Positions 52,037 through 63,664 of a stretch of 64,000 bases of DNA are shown in pieces. The position numbers and the translations under genes were made by a program. Origin of the DNA: Tricholoma matsutake (lineage: Eukaryota; Basidiomycota; Agaricomycetes; Agaricales; Tricholomataceae); NCBI GenBank assembly GCA_026075535.2, contig AP026544.2, forward strand, positions 12,090,001 to 12,154,000, in the 5' to 3' direction. Numbering within the stretch: position 1 is the stretch's first letter; every line of letters begins with the position of its first letter. Under the pieces are notes generated by a model. It saw nothing but the letters and a program-made list of their open reading frames with translations, had not been told where the DNA came from and did no database searches.

Positions 52037-54331
52037 ATGCCCACCACTTGCTCATCTGGCACCAAGACATGTAGCAAGACCAAACAAACCCAATTGCCCC
52101 CTCAATCGACAGCATCGGCTGGGCACAAATGTTCCACATCACAGGTCAATGATGACCACAAGGCTAAGAAGCAATGAAAAGGGGGTCAGAAAGGAGCTGA
52201 GGAGGATCAAGGGGGCTCTGGGAGGTGAGTATCCTCCTTCCCTGGCCATATTTACTTATTTCTTTGCTCATGCAGAAAAACCTCCAGTGCTAAGGCTTGA
52301 GAGGATGCTGCTGCCATGGAACCTTCAAAATTGACAAAGTAAGTGTTAGTCTACTGTTTCTACTGATACTGACAACAATTTTTCCCATTTTTTTGCAGGT
52401 CTGAGCTGGCACTCGAGCAGAGCGGTGTCACCATCACTCTGCCCCCTCATGCCCATACTACCCCTGCCACGTCACTCCCACCACCCCCTGCCATGCAGCT
52501 GAAGGGCCACCGCTGCCATTCCGAGCTCCCCAAGGACTCCGAATCTGACTCCAGCAAGGATTCCAATGACAGCAGCTCCAATGACAGCAGCTCCAATGAT
52601 GGGAGTGGTGACAAAAATGACAATGAAGAGGACACAGAAGGGGACAGCGAAGATGAGGATGGCGACAACAGCAAAGAGGACCACAACAAACCAAAGGATG
52701 GCGAAGAAAATGACAGTGAAGAAAATGATGGCGAAGAAAAAAATAGTGAAGAAAATGACAATGAAGAAAATGAAGAAAATGACAACGAAGAAAATGACAA
52801 CAAGGAAAATGACAGCTGCGAAGGCCAGGACAATGATAAATGTGAGGGGGACAACAACAAATGTGAGAGGGACAACAACCAATGCAAGGGGAATGAGAGG
52901 AATGAAAGCAAAGGCCAGGGGGATGGCGACCAACACAAGGGGGACAACAAACGCAATGGGAGCAACAACACCAGGAATGACAAACACAAATGTGACCACA
53001 CTGACCTGAATGACCATGCTGCCCAGCCCGATGATGGTGCTGTCATCAACCCTGATGGGAATCCTGAAGGTATCTCAGTCTTTGCCCATAATTTGATCGA
53101 ACTCAAGATATAATGCTGAACAGATGTTCATATGATGAGCCCACCCACTAGCCCCTCCCAGAATCTTCAAGGAGCATCCCAAACCTCTGGAGGAATAATG
53201 TGTGGTAGGGCATTTGACAACACATTCAGCCTTGCAGATGCTCCTGATCTCGAGATGGATATGGATCTTATGATTTCTGTTCCTGGAAAAGTCTACCTCT
53301 ATGAGTCGGTTTCTGATTCAGCCAACCTGGATCCTGTTAATGTCAAGCCCAAATGTATACTTAAGGCTGACATGTCTCGAACTCTTGGTCCCATTCTTAC
53401 TAAGTTGTCCCACAAATATTTGCCTATTTGCAGTAAGTTGATAATTTCAAACTTGAATAATATTCTAACCCTGGCAATAGAACCCAACATCAGAATTCAT
53501 ACCTACGAGGATAGTGACTGGACTATTAAAGGCAAATATGATACTGCAGTTGGAGATGATGAGGAAATTATGTGGATGAAAATCAATAATGAGTATGTTT
53601 TACCAATGTCGCTGGTAAGTCTCGTGACTTTATTTCAAACAATATTTTAGATATATTTTGGATAGGAAAAGGATGAACTTGAGACACCTGAATCTCTGGC
53701 TTCAACAATTTTAAATCACCATTCAGGTTCTGCGAGTCGAGGCCCAAGTTGAGGCCCATCAGTTTCAGCAGGTCGTTCTGCATCTGTTGACTCGACATTC
53801 TATTCAGCTGAGCTTATGGCTCATCTTGGCATTCCAATCCATCTTGCAGACCGTAAACAAAGATCTCTTCACCATTCTTATGCAAAGTACAAGGCCTTCC
53901 TCACAGCAATTCCAGTTTTGGACAGAAAATGGAAGGATGGTGAATTACCTTTTGAATGAAAGCCAACTCATGAGCAGGTCATTGAAACAATGCAGTCCAA
54001 GACATTCTGGTACAATTATATTCACAAATATTTTCCATGTGTTGCAGAACATTCCCACATGGTTGCTTGGCTGGAGGATAATGAAGATGTGCCATCTGAT
54101 CTTGAGGTCTGGAATGTTGAGAAGGGGCAGTATGGATTTGTGGATCTTCATGAATTTTTGAGGAGAGGGGGTGAAGGGATAAAGTCAGATTCAGAGGAGT
54201 TGGACAGAAAAAAGAAGAATAAAAAGGGAAAGGAGAAGGAGAAGGGATCTGAAAACTCACACAAAGGCAAGGGAAAAGGAAAGGAGAAGGAGAAGGAGAA
54301 GGAGAAGGAACCCAAGAAATCACAAAAGTGA
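52037..54331 (+). pseudogene. Gene A: acidic-repeat protein, unknown, five exons
   Basis: Exons 52037-52224, 52276-52338, 52399-53069, 53124-53614 and 53666-54331 join in frame across introns of 51, 60, 54 and 51 nt with GT...AG ends. The product would be about 690 residues: a Ser/Thr/Lys N-terminus, a long Asp/Glu/Asn-rich repeat (NEENDNEENDNKEND type; low-complexity DNA at 52560-52900), an ordered middle (GKVYLYESVSDSANLDPVNV, LGPILTKLSHKYLPICSKLI), an ordered C-part (FYSAELMAHLGIPIHLADRK, TFWYNYIHKYFPCVAEHSHM) and a Lys/Glu tail (GKEKEKGSENSHKGKGKGKE). Four TGA codons (52175, 52298, 53750, 53957) break it; in each the sense codon could be CGA. It lies directly upstream of gene B on the same strand. 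I do not recognise the family. Confidence 0.6.
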
Positions 54332-54570
54332 GCAATTTGTATGTAGTGTACCAATTGAAGGCCAATGTTCAAGTTTGGTTAGTTCAATTCAGGCCTCAAT
54401 TTTCGCAATTCTCAATTTTCTTCAAGCATTGTCCATTTTGTTCAGGATTTTTGCAGCACTGGCTTTTTTGCCACAGGCTGTTGCATTACCAGACATGATA
54501 CCTTTTCCAGAAACTTCCTTTGCTGAATTTAGCCAATTCATCAAGGAAAACTTTGACTCCACAATCTCTT

Positions 54571-54972
54571 TGTTAGGAAACCACCCCATTACCTAATAAA
54601 CTTTAATTTTTATTTTATTATGTCGAATTACACTACATGACGCCAAATGACGCTACATTTTGATAGTGTGAGAATTTTATTTCGCACGCATCAAAATGTA
54701 TGCACATGTACGAGTGCGTCGGTAACAACAATGTACAATATATGTAACATAGTATATAAACCCTAAATATATGCCTAGGGGACCCGAGTTGTGTTCTCTT
54801 AGGTATTCCACCTACGCTTTCGGTGTGAAAGGCCTATCTCAACAAACTCATCTATTAATAACCCCTCGCATCAAAACCATCAATTCCCCCATCACGAGCG
54901 TGAATCCTGCCCCCTTCTTGTAGAGAGAACCCACATGGTCTTAGCTAGCAGATAGTGGGTGTTGCCCTAACA
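54571..54972 (+). repeat. Element 3 LTR (5')
   Basis: 402 bp. A TATA-like TATATAAACCC lies at 54752-54762. The inner flank GAAGAACACAACTTCCC is the same as in element 2. Confidence 0.93.
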
Positions 54973-55459
54973 GAAGAACACAACTTCCCATATCAGTGCG
55001 CCTTCTCTTACTTGCGCATACATCATTGTTTCACCGTGCCACATCTGATTACTCATCCTTTCGGCACAAGCCAGAAGTACTTGTATATACATAATCTACC
55101 TTTTCTTTCATAAGCCGATGCCAGGCCTCACCTTACATTGCGACCGCCAGTGATCGAGAGGCAGCGCTCGTCATTAGGACAGCTGCAACCAGACAACCGA
55201 TTGGATCTGGTTTAGTTATGATTTACATCACTCTATTCGGACAACTATTTTAGTTACAAGCCGAATTCAGTGTTATCTCCGAGATCAGGCACTGTTGGAA
55301 GGGTTATTGATCCAAAGTGTCAAAATAGGCGCCCGACGAACGACGAACCATTGACGAACCTCGACGAACCTTATCACATGACCTGTAGACGTTTGGAGAG
55401 GTCTCGAAGAAAAAATTTTGAATTTGTCAAAGAAGTGATTCGTCACAGATTCTACAATT

Positions 55460-56557
55460 ATGTCTGAACCTTCAACTTCTAATCCCGGTCCTAATCCCAT
55501 TCCCATACCAGCACTAGAGGCAAAAATTGATGCGCTCACAGCGCAAATGTTGCAATTAGTGTCAGTATTGGCAGCATCACAGCCCAGACAAGCGGAAGTA
55601 CAGCCAGAGATGACAGGAGAAAGAGATGATGAGATGGTGGAGATGGTGGAGTGGATATCGCAGGAGGATGAGACGGTGGAGAAATCTGGAAATGGAAAAG
55701 CGTGCTTACCTAAGTATGCGCCCCCACAAATCTTTGACGGTACCATGGAGAATACAAAATCCTTCATCAGCTCTATAGTATTGTACATCCATGGGAGGAA
55801 GCCAGAGTTTCGTACAGCCGAGTCTAGGATTATGTTTGCTCTCTCATACATTCAGGGGGGGAAAGCACAGTTCTGGAGAAACGAGGCTATTAATCAAATT
55901 GCTGCAGGAAATAAACCATTTGCAACCTTCAAGGAATTTCTGGAGAGATTGGAGGCACAGTTTGGAGACCCTAATCCAAAGGCGACAGCCAATGCTAAAT
56001 TAAAGACCATGCACCAAGGTTCCTTAACGGCGGATGAATTTATTTTGCAGTTCAAAGCAGAAGCTTCACAAATGGATATGGGAGAAGCCGCGTTGGTAGA
56101 GTTTTTGAAAGCAGGATTAAATCCCTCTTTATTCAAGTCTATCTACCGACTACCTTCTATGCCAGAGAAGTTGGACGAGTGGTATAATTGGGCAATGCGC
56201 CTTGACCGGCAATATCGGCAGGAACAGGCAGAGTCAAAGTTGATGTACGGAAGTAGTAAATTTGGAAAGTCATCAGGAGGAAAGTCTGAGAAAGGAAAGG
56301 CGCCTCAGGTGCAAGCTCCGAGGGCACAGCCACCAGCCATGGCAGTGACACCTATAGTTATGGAGTCAGCAGCACCAGCAGATGCAACGGAGGTTGATCA
56401 AGTGGGGAGATGAGCCCCACTTAGATGTTTTAACTGTGGGCAGTTAGGACACATTGCTAAGAATTGTAAGCAGAAAAGAAAGATTAGGGAAGCTACAATT
56501 GAGGAAATGAAGCTGGAGGAAGGCAGGCAGAAGAATTTTGTGGAAGAGTCCCAGTGA
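55460..56557 (+). pseudogene. Element 3 gag
   Basis: MSEPSTSNPGPNPIPIPALE; capsid region IFDGTMENTKSFISSIVLYI, AQFWRNEAINQIAAGNKPFA, QFGDPNPKATANAKLKTMHQ; and after a TGA at 56411 (CGA in element 2) the zinc knuckle CFNCGQLGHIAKNC. Ends at TGA 56555-56557. Pol continues in the -1 frame at this point, so a -1 frameshift or re-initiation would be needed. No canonical slippery heptamer stands out. Confidence 0.88.
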
Positions 56558-59500
56558 AGGTTTCCCCATTGGTGACCCAGAATCATTACAATGTATTAGT
56601 ATCCGAGGAAACCCAGAGTAAATCAGAAAAGGAAATCGAGGAGGAGTACAACTGTTGCAAATCATGTGACAAAGAAAATTGTCACATGTCATTTCCAAAA
56701 ACCCCTAAATTCTTTATTCGCTCTGCGCGAATAGAACCCGAAATCACCTTGACTGTGGGACTGAAGACAGTGGACATGCATGCAGATATTGATGTGGAAG
56801 CGTTGCTTGACAGTGGTGCTACAGGATTATTTATTAATCAATCCTTAATTACCGGAAATGGTATTAACACATGCAAGCTGGCACAACCTATAATGGTGTA
56901 CAATATTGACGGAACAGTCAATCGTGGAGGAACTATCAAGGAGGAGGTGACTATGGTACCAAAGTATCAGGAGCATCAGGAGCGAGCCATATTCAAAGTG
57001 TGTGATCTTGGGAAAACCAATCTAATAATAGGATGTCTGTGGTTATGGAAGCATAATCCCGAAATTGATTGGAAAACTGGGAAAGTACAAATGACTCATT
57101 GTCCTAAGGAATGTAATGTGTATGGGAGGAATATGAAGAAGGAAAAAAGGAAAAAGAAAGAGAAAGAACGTCCCAGAAAGTATTCTGTTACGATGGAGGA
57201 AGTGGAGGATGAGGAAATGCCAAATGGGGAAGTTCCGATCATGATCAAGAAAGAAGAGCAAAAGCAAACCTTTAGAGCAGTTTGTGGAGGACAGTCGTGG
57301 GACAAGAATATCGTGAAGGTGGAGAAGCCAGTGGAGGAATGGGTGCCAACAGTGTATCATGAACATTTGTCAGTGTTCCAAAAGAAGGAGTCTGAGAAAA
57401 TGCCAGTGTGGAAGCCATGGGATCATGCGATTGAGATGAAGTCAGGGTTTGTGCTGAAGAAGTCGAAGGTATATCCATTATCTCCAATTGAACAAGAAGA
57501 AGTGGATGCATTCCTGAAGGAGCAATTGCGCAAAGGATACATATGACCTTCGAAATCACTGCAGACATCACCAATATTCTTCGTGCCCAAAAAAGACCAA
57601 AGAAAGAGGATGTGTACCGATTATAGGTATCTGAATGAGTGGACAGTGAAGAACGCATACCCCCTGCTGTTGATCTCAGAAATAATTGATAAGGTGGGAA
57701 AAGCCAAGGTCTTTACAAAATTGGATTTACGATGGGGATACAACAATGTACGAATAAAGAAAGGAGATGAGTGGAAGGCTGCATTTGCCACGCGTCGAGG
57801 ATCCTTCGAGCCACTTGTCATGTTTTTTGGGATGACTAATAGTCCCCCGACCTTTCAAAATATGATGAACGACATTTTCAAGGACGTAATAGACAAAGGC
57901 ATGGTAATAATATTTATTGACAACATTCTGATATTCACGGAGGATGAAGAGAATCATGAGGCGATAGTGCAGGAGGTGTTATGGAGGTTGGCGGAGAATG
58001 ATCTATTTTTGAAACCAGAGAAGTGTGTGTTTGGGGCAAGCAAGATCGAGTTCCTAGGATTATTGATCGGCCCTGACAGGATCCAAATGGATCTGATCAA
58101 GGTACAGGCGATCACAGATTGGCCTGCGCCCACCCATGTCAAGGAGGTTCAAGCCTTCTTGGGACTCGCAAATTATTATCATTGCTTTGTGCACAATTTT
58201 TCTAAAATTGCCACACCCTTACATAACCTTATGCGAAAGGGAGTAGTATGGAGGTGGGGAGAGCAGCAGCAGACAGCATTTGAGGAGTTGAAGAGGAAGT
58301 TTGTGGAGGGACCAATATTAGCCCCAGTAGATTTCACACACCCTTTGTGAGTGGAATCCGATGCATCCGATTTTGCTACTGGAGCAGTATTATCAATGCT
58401 GTGCAAAGATGACAAATGGCATCCTTGTGCATACTTGTCAAAAGGGTTGAATGATGTGGAGAGGAATTATGATGTGCATGACAAAGAGATGTTGGGGATA
58501 ATATGAGCATTGGAGGCATGGAGGCATTATTTGGAGGGATGTACGCATCAGATTGAGATCTGGATGGATCATCAAAATCTGCAATACTTCATGTCCACTA
58601 AAAAGCTTAATCGCCGGCAAGCACATTGGGCACTATTCCTATCGCGTTTCAATTTTCACTTGGTCCAGAAAGCGGGAAGCTTAATGAGGAAAGCAGATGC
58701 ATTATCCAGATGTATTGATCATAAAAGGGGGGTGGAGGAGGACAATAAAAATGTTACCTTACTCAAACCTGAATACTTTCGCATTTGCACTATGCGTCAA
58801 GGGCATCTATTAATAAATAGCTCGGAAACGGAAATGTTGTCTAAAACTAGACAATGTTCGGAAATGGACGATAAAGTAGTGGAAGCCGTGAAAGCTCTGA
58901 AGGAAGAGAAGAAAGGTAATATCAAAGGAGACAAATGGGCTGAGGAACAAGGGTTGGTGTTGTTTCGAGGAAAAGTGTATGTACTGAAGGATCAGGATTT
59001 GTGAAGGGAGATCGTCTGGTTACATCACAATACACTGATTGCCAGACACCCAGGAAGATGGAAGACATTGGAATTAGTAATAAGAAATTATTGGTGCCCC
59101 GGAATTTCAAAGTATGTGTTGGGGTATGTGGATGGATGTGATACGTGCATGAGGGGGAAGAAATTTCCAGAGAAACCTGCAGGAAAATTAATGCCAAACC
59201 CTATACCTAAAGCACCATGGCGAGATATATCTGTGGATTTTATTACCAGATTACCTGAGGCTCAAGGGTACAATGCAATATTCGTAGTATGCGACCGCTT
59301 TACAAAGGAGGTCCATATTATTCCTACTACTACAGAAACCTCATCATTAGGCTTGGCATGCCTCTATCTAAATCAGGTATGGCGGTTACATGGGTTACCC
59401 AATACCATTATCTCCGATTGCGGACCACGATTTGCTTCCGCATTTATGCGAGAACTAAACAACATATTGGGAATTCAAACTAAATTATCTATGGCATATC

Positions 59501-60378
59501 ACCCACAGACTGATGGGCAGACAGAGAGAATGAATCAGGAGTTGGAGCAGTACCTACGTATGTTTGTCAACTACCGACAAACCGACTGGCCCAAATGGTT
59601 GGCAATTGCCCAATTTTCCCACAATCACAAATTCCATTCGGCTACTCGTACGTCACCCTTTTTCGCGAATTATGGATATCATCCTCGCATGGGAGTAGAA
59701 CCCAGAAGGGAAGTCAAAGTACAGTCAGTAGAAGATTTTGTATCTAAGATGCAAAAGGTACAAGAGGAAGCAGAGGCGGCATTGAAGAAAGCACGTGATG
59801 ACATGATGAGACATGCGGATCGTACTCGAGCACGCCCTCCAGAGTACAAAGTTGGTGACTTGGTATGGCTAAGTACCAAGGACCTGAATATTCCACGACC
59901 TTCGAAGAAACTTATGGAGAAACAAGTTGGCCCATATGTGATCTCTAAAGTGATCTCACCTAATGCAGTAGTGCTAAAATTACCCCAATCATTTAAGATT
60001 GATCCCGAGATTAACGTATCCCACCTATCCCCTTACCGTCCGCCCACTATTCCTGGCCAACAAACTACTCCACAACCTCCGATAATAGTAGAAGGTGCTC
60101 CAGAATACATAGTTGAAGAAATTCTAGACTCACATCTTCGATGGAACAAATTGGAGTTCTTAATAAAGTGGAAAAACTATACCGATGAAAATAATTTGTG
60201 GGAACCCGAAGAGAATTGTAAGCGAGTGCGTAATGCGATCGCCCAATTCTTTAAACGTAATCCGAATGCTCCACGTCGCATTGCGAGAATGGTGTATGAG
60301 GGGATGAAATTCTGGCCTTACCAAAATTTCACAGAGGGGACAAACATAATATTTTCTCGCCTGGAAGGCGAGGCATAA
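56554..60378 (+). pseudogene. Element 3 pol: protease, RT, RNase H, integrase, chromodomain
   Basis: One frame with TGA at 57544, 58348, 58504 and 59002. Protease ALLDSGATGLFINQS (canonical DSG). [28 protein letters not shown] and active site FIDNILIF (Asn at the second catalytic Asp). RNase H VESDASDFATGAVLS, WMDHQNLQYF. Integrase finger LHHNTLIARHPG and CDTCMRGKK, core VDFITRLPEAQGYNAIFVVC (Asp), IISDCGPRFAS (Asp), DGQTERMNQELEQYL (Glu). Chromodomain EYIVEEILDSHLRWNKLEFL, KNYTDENNLWEPEENCK (60100-60210). Compared with element 2 the TGA at 58348 and 59002 are CGA there, while those at 57544 and 58504 are TGA in both copies. Confidence 0.92.
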
Positions 60379-60389
60379 AAGGGGGGTAA

Positions 60390-60791
60390 TGTTAGGAAAC
60401 CACCCCATTACCTAATAAACTTTCATTTTTATTTTATTATGTCGAATTACGCTACATGACGCCAAATGATGCTACATTTTGATAGCGTGAGAATTTTATT
60501 TCGCACACATCAAAATGTATGCGCATGTACGAGTGCGTCAGTAACAACAATGTACAATATATGTAACATAGTATATAAACCCTAAATATATGCCTAGGGG
60601 ACCCCAGTTGTGTTCTCTTAGGTATTCCACCTATGCTTTCAGTGTGAAAGGCCTATCTCAACAAACTCATCTATTAATAACCCCTTGCATCAAAACCATC
60701 AATCCCCCCATCACGAGCGCGGATCCCGCCCCCTTCTTGTAGAGAGAACCCACATGGTCTTAGCTAGCAGATAGTGGGTGTTGCCCTAACA
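60390..60791 (+). repeat. Element 3 LTR (3')
   Basis: 402 bp, preceded by the polypurine tract AAAAGGGGGGTAA (60377-60389). It differs from the 5' LTR at about 15 sites, most of them CG versus TG or CA. Confidence 0.93.
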
Positions 60792-62953
60792 CTCTGTTCT
60801 CTGCATGGTTTTTAGTCTAACTGAAAATCCAGAGTTGCTTGCCTTGCATGCAAGGCAACAAAAAGGCCAATTTCATGGTGAAAATAGTGTTACCATTTCA
60901 GGCTGGATGAAATGCCTATCAAGATCAATTCAAGACAAATTATGCATCGAGGGCACAAAATTACTCAAAGAGTCAACTACACTCTCTGAGGATTTCCAGA
61001 TTACTGCTCTTGGCAAACAGCTCGATGCTTTGTTCAAATTACTGGGACTACATCCTAGTAATAAATATGGCAAAGTCAAACACAAGTCCAAGCCAGTATC
61101 TTACAAGAAAATTGATGGTGTCCGTTTGATTTGTCCTGACACCTTTCAATGTACAACTGACTCTTGTGACCCTCAATCATTACAACAAGTTACAAGACAA
61201 CATGATATCCCACTGGTCACACTCATCAAAGAATTTTCTACCTATGAAGAGTGTCCAGTCCTTACTGGCCAATGCACTCACTGTGATACCATGTATTATG
61301 CCGATCATGAATGTGCACCTATTGAAAACAAGCAAACAAAACATGCTAGAGTGTATCTAAATTCTGCCAAGTATCTCAAAACTGGCCAGAATATCTGGGC
61401 AGACTGGCTGTTTGCAAATGCAGTTGTGATGGGTGTCTACCATTTTCATGCATCATTTTCTGCATATGCAGAGTTTTGGAATGATGCCATTGGAAAACAA
61501 AGCTCAGTCAAAGTATCACATGATCAAGTCTGGCATAGTTTTGTTCAGGAATCCATTTGATCACTTGCAAGTTCTTCTGGTATAGATCTGGAGCTGGCAG
61601 ATGGTCTTGCTCTGCATCAAGTTACAAAGCAAGCATTTGAATTCCTGGGTGAGAAAGGAATAATCAGAGCTGCAGAAAACCACCACTGCTCTGAATGCAC
61701 TCAGAAATACAAAGCCCAAGCAGATACTTTCTCTTTGTATGATGCTGCAGCCACAGTTGGAGCAGATGAGAATGCCTTGGTTCCACAACTTGAAGGTGGT
61801 ATTGGAGAAATCCAGGAGCTGTTAGACTCACAGCCAATACAACCATCTGGAGCAACACAAGCCTCTACTCAGACTGCTACAAATGGCAATGCTGATGTCA
61901 GAATGATGGTACTTGATGGTATGGTTGTTGGCCCCTCTGTATGTTTTTTCAGTATCATACTGAGCAACATTATAACTGACTTGGATATATAGTATTGTGC
62001 TTATGACAATTGTGAAAGAGAACTTGAAAATTCATGGGGAGGTGTTTTTTGTGCAGTACATCAAGAAGAGTTTGCCACAAAGTGTCATGTTTGGGATTGT
62101 ACAAACACCAAAGTTACTAGGACCAAAGCTTGTCAAAGCCACCAGGATCTATGGAAAAAACATATCCAACAACATAAATGCCAGACACTGCCTGGAGCTC
62201 ATCGTATTTTTAAGCAACCAAATACCCAGCCATGGTTGCAGGCTGGTCAATCTACACACCCACATGATGAACCAGCAGAGGAACCGGAAAGAAAGAACTA
62301 CTTTTCTCCTTCCCAGTTTTACTGTGTTGAAACACTCTGTGCCCCTTGTGGTGTTGTAGTTGCATGGGCCAAATTTGCCAAGTCAGAATCACCTACAAAT
62401 ATTCTGGCATTTTTGGAATCAGTATTTCCTACAGAAGATTCAAAGTCAGATTATATTTGCATTGACAAAGCATGTCTAGTGCTTCATACAGCAATTGCAA
62501 ATGGAAGTTGGAATTGTATCTGGGAAAAGACAACCCGGTTTGTAGTGGACTCATACCACTATATCAATCATCAGACCACCAATTACATGTGCAGAAAATG
62601 GTGCAATCCAGCACCATTGGATGGATTGGCTCCCAACTTAGTTGTTGTGGGGAAAGACAATGATGGGAATAACTATTACAAATGTGCCTTTAATACACAG
62701 GTGATGTATACTTTAATTTGATTGTTGTTAATTTTTTTTCTGATAGTCAACTTCTCAGGCATGTGAACAGCTCAATGCATGGCTGGGAGGATTTGAAAAT
62801 ATACTGAAAAGAATGGTTCCAGGTAATTTTGACTGGTTTCTTCATACTATGCTATTTTACCACACCAGAATGGTGATTGAGAAGCAGAACAGCAAAGGAA
62901 AAAATGTTCAGCAGAGTAGTGATCCTGATATTGGCATTGATGCCTATGACTAA

Positions 62954-63664
62954 GTAGTAGTTGCAATAGTTACAAGTCTTTGAAAACAGGAGAGCACAAA
63001 GGTTAAGGAGGATAGCAGTGACTCTGACAGCAGGGGTTCTGGTAGTGATGACTTGTAGTTACAACAGACTTGTTTTTTCTCAACTCATATGGACTTGGTG
63101 CCTCCTTTTATCAGAGATTTTGAAGATAAATTGTTGTAGCCCCAAAGCCATTTGGTGTGAATCCATCCTCATAGCTGTGGTCAGCACATTGTTGATTGGC
63201 TACATATGGCCAGAATAATGTTTTCAACAACCAACTATATATTTCCCCTGTCCTCAATACTTGTAACTGGATGTTAGTTCTCAGTCTTGTCATTGAAATC
63301 TTGTTTGGGAATTCCTCTTTTTGCTCCTCTTTGTTATTGCATTGCATTGTAACTTTTGTCTCTTTGTGTACTCATAACAAAGGGAACATGAAAAATGTTT
63401 CCAGAAGGGATCTGAAAGAAACATTGTAGAATACACCTTTTATGTTCCTTGCAGATACAGCTTGGATACATGTAAAATATTTCCCTGACATTTCTTTTAC
63501 ATACATATTAAGAATATCCAAAGGATACACACATCAGAAGTCTTAAAACAAGTTTCTAAGGCTGTGTTTCTGTGGGAAACACAGGTCAGCCCCCATAGTG
63601 AAATATGCTCTCTAGACAAAGCATCATTCTATTATTATAGTGAGGGCCTAGCTTGCCTAGGAGA
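62954..63664. other. Downstream of gene B, no gene recognised
   Basis: Short frames only. GATAGCAGTGACTCTGACAG (63012) reads like a Ser/Asp tail and may be a lost last part of gene B. I see no terminal inverted repeat that would mark the end of a KDZ element. Confidence 0.4.

Larger units (their letters stand above)
54571..60791 (+). mobile_element. Element 3: Ty3 chromovirus, nearly intact, inside gene B
   Basis: 6.22 kb, LTRs of 402 bp at 54571-54972 and 60390-60791 (TGTTAGG...CCTAACA), target duplication CTCTT/CTCTG (one mismatch; gene B coding implies CTCTG was original). Gag and pol are each open apart from five TGA codons, without frameshifts, so it is the best preserved copy of the family. 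It is inverted relative to element 2, 22 kb away. Confidence 0.93.
54375..62953 (+). pseudogene. Gene B: KDZ-type transposase relative with CxC5/CxC6 cysteine clusters, split by element 3
   Basis: The N-terminal part (54375-54569, no ATG found) is interrupted by element 3. Joining ATC-TCT before it to GTT at 60796 keeps the frame into ENPELLALHARQQ. Then come the CxC5-like cluster (TFQCTTDSCDPQSL; VLTGQCTHCDTMYYADHEC), TGA at 61558 (QESI*SLASS, CGA expected), HHCSECTQKYKAQ, a 54-nt intron (61939-61992), the CxC6-like cluster (CAYDNCERELENSWGGVFCA; CHVWDCTNTK; ACQSHQDLWKKH) and a transposase-like C-part (YICIDKACLVLH, FVVDSYHYINH, CRKWCNPAPLDG). A 46-nt intron (62701-62746) is followed by QACEQLNAWLGGFENILKRM and NFDWFLHTMLFYHTR, ending TAA 62951. 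CxC clusters are known accessories of KDZ transposases in basidiomycetes; D, D and E candidates lie in the last three motifs. Confidence 0.75.

Noticed and set aside
52447..53106. Long minus-strand and second plus-strand open frames over 52450-53110
   Set aside because: They are mirror frames of the Asp/Glu/Asn-rich low-complexity repeat of gene A; the Ser/Leu/Phe and Lys/Met/Thr runs come from the GAxAAT-type DNA repeat.
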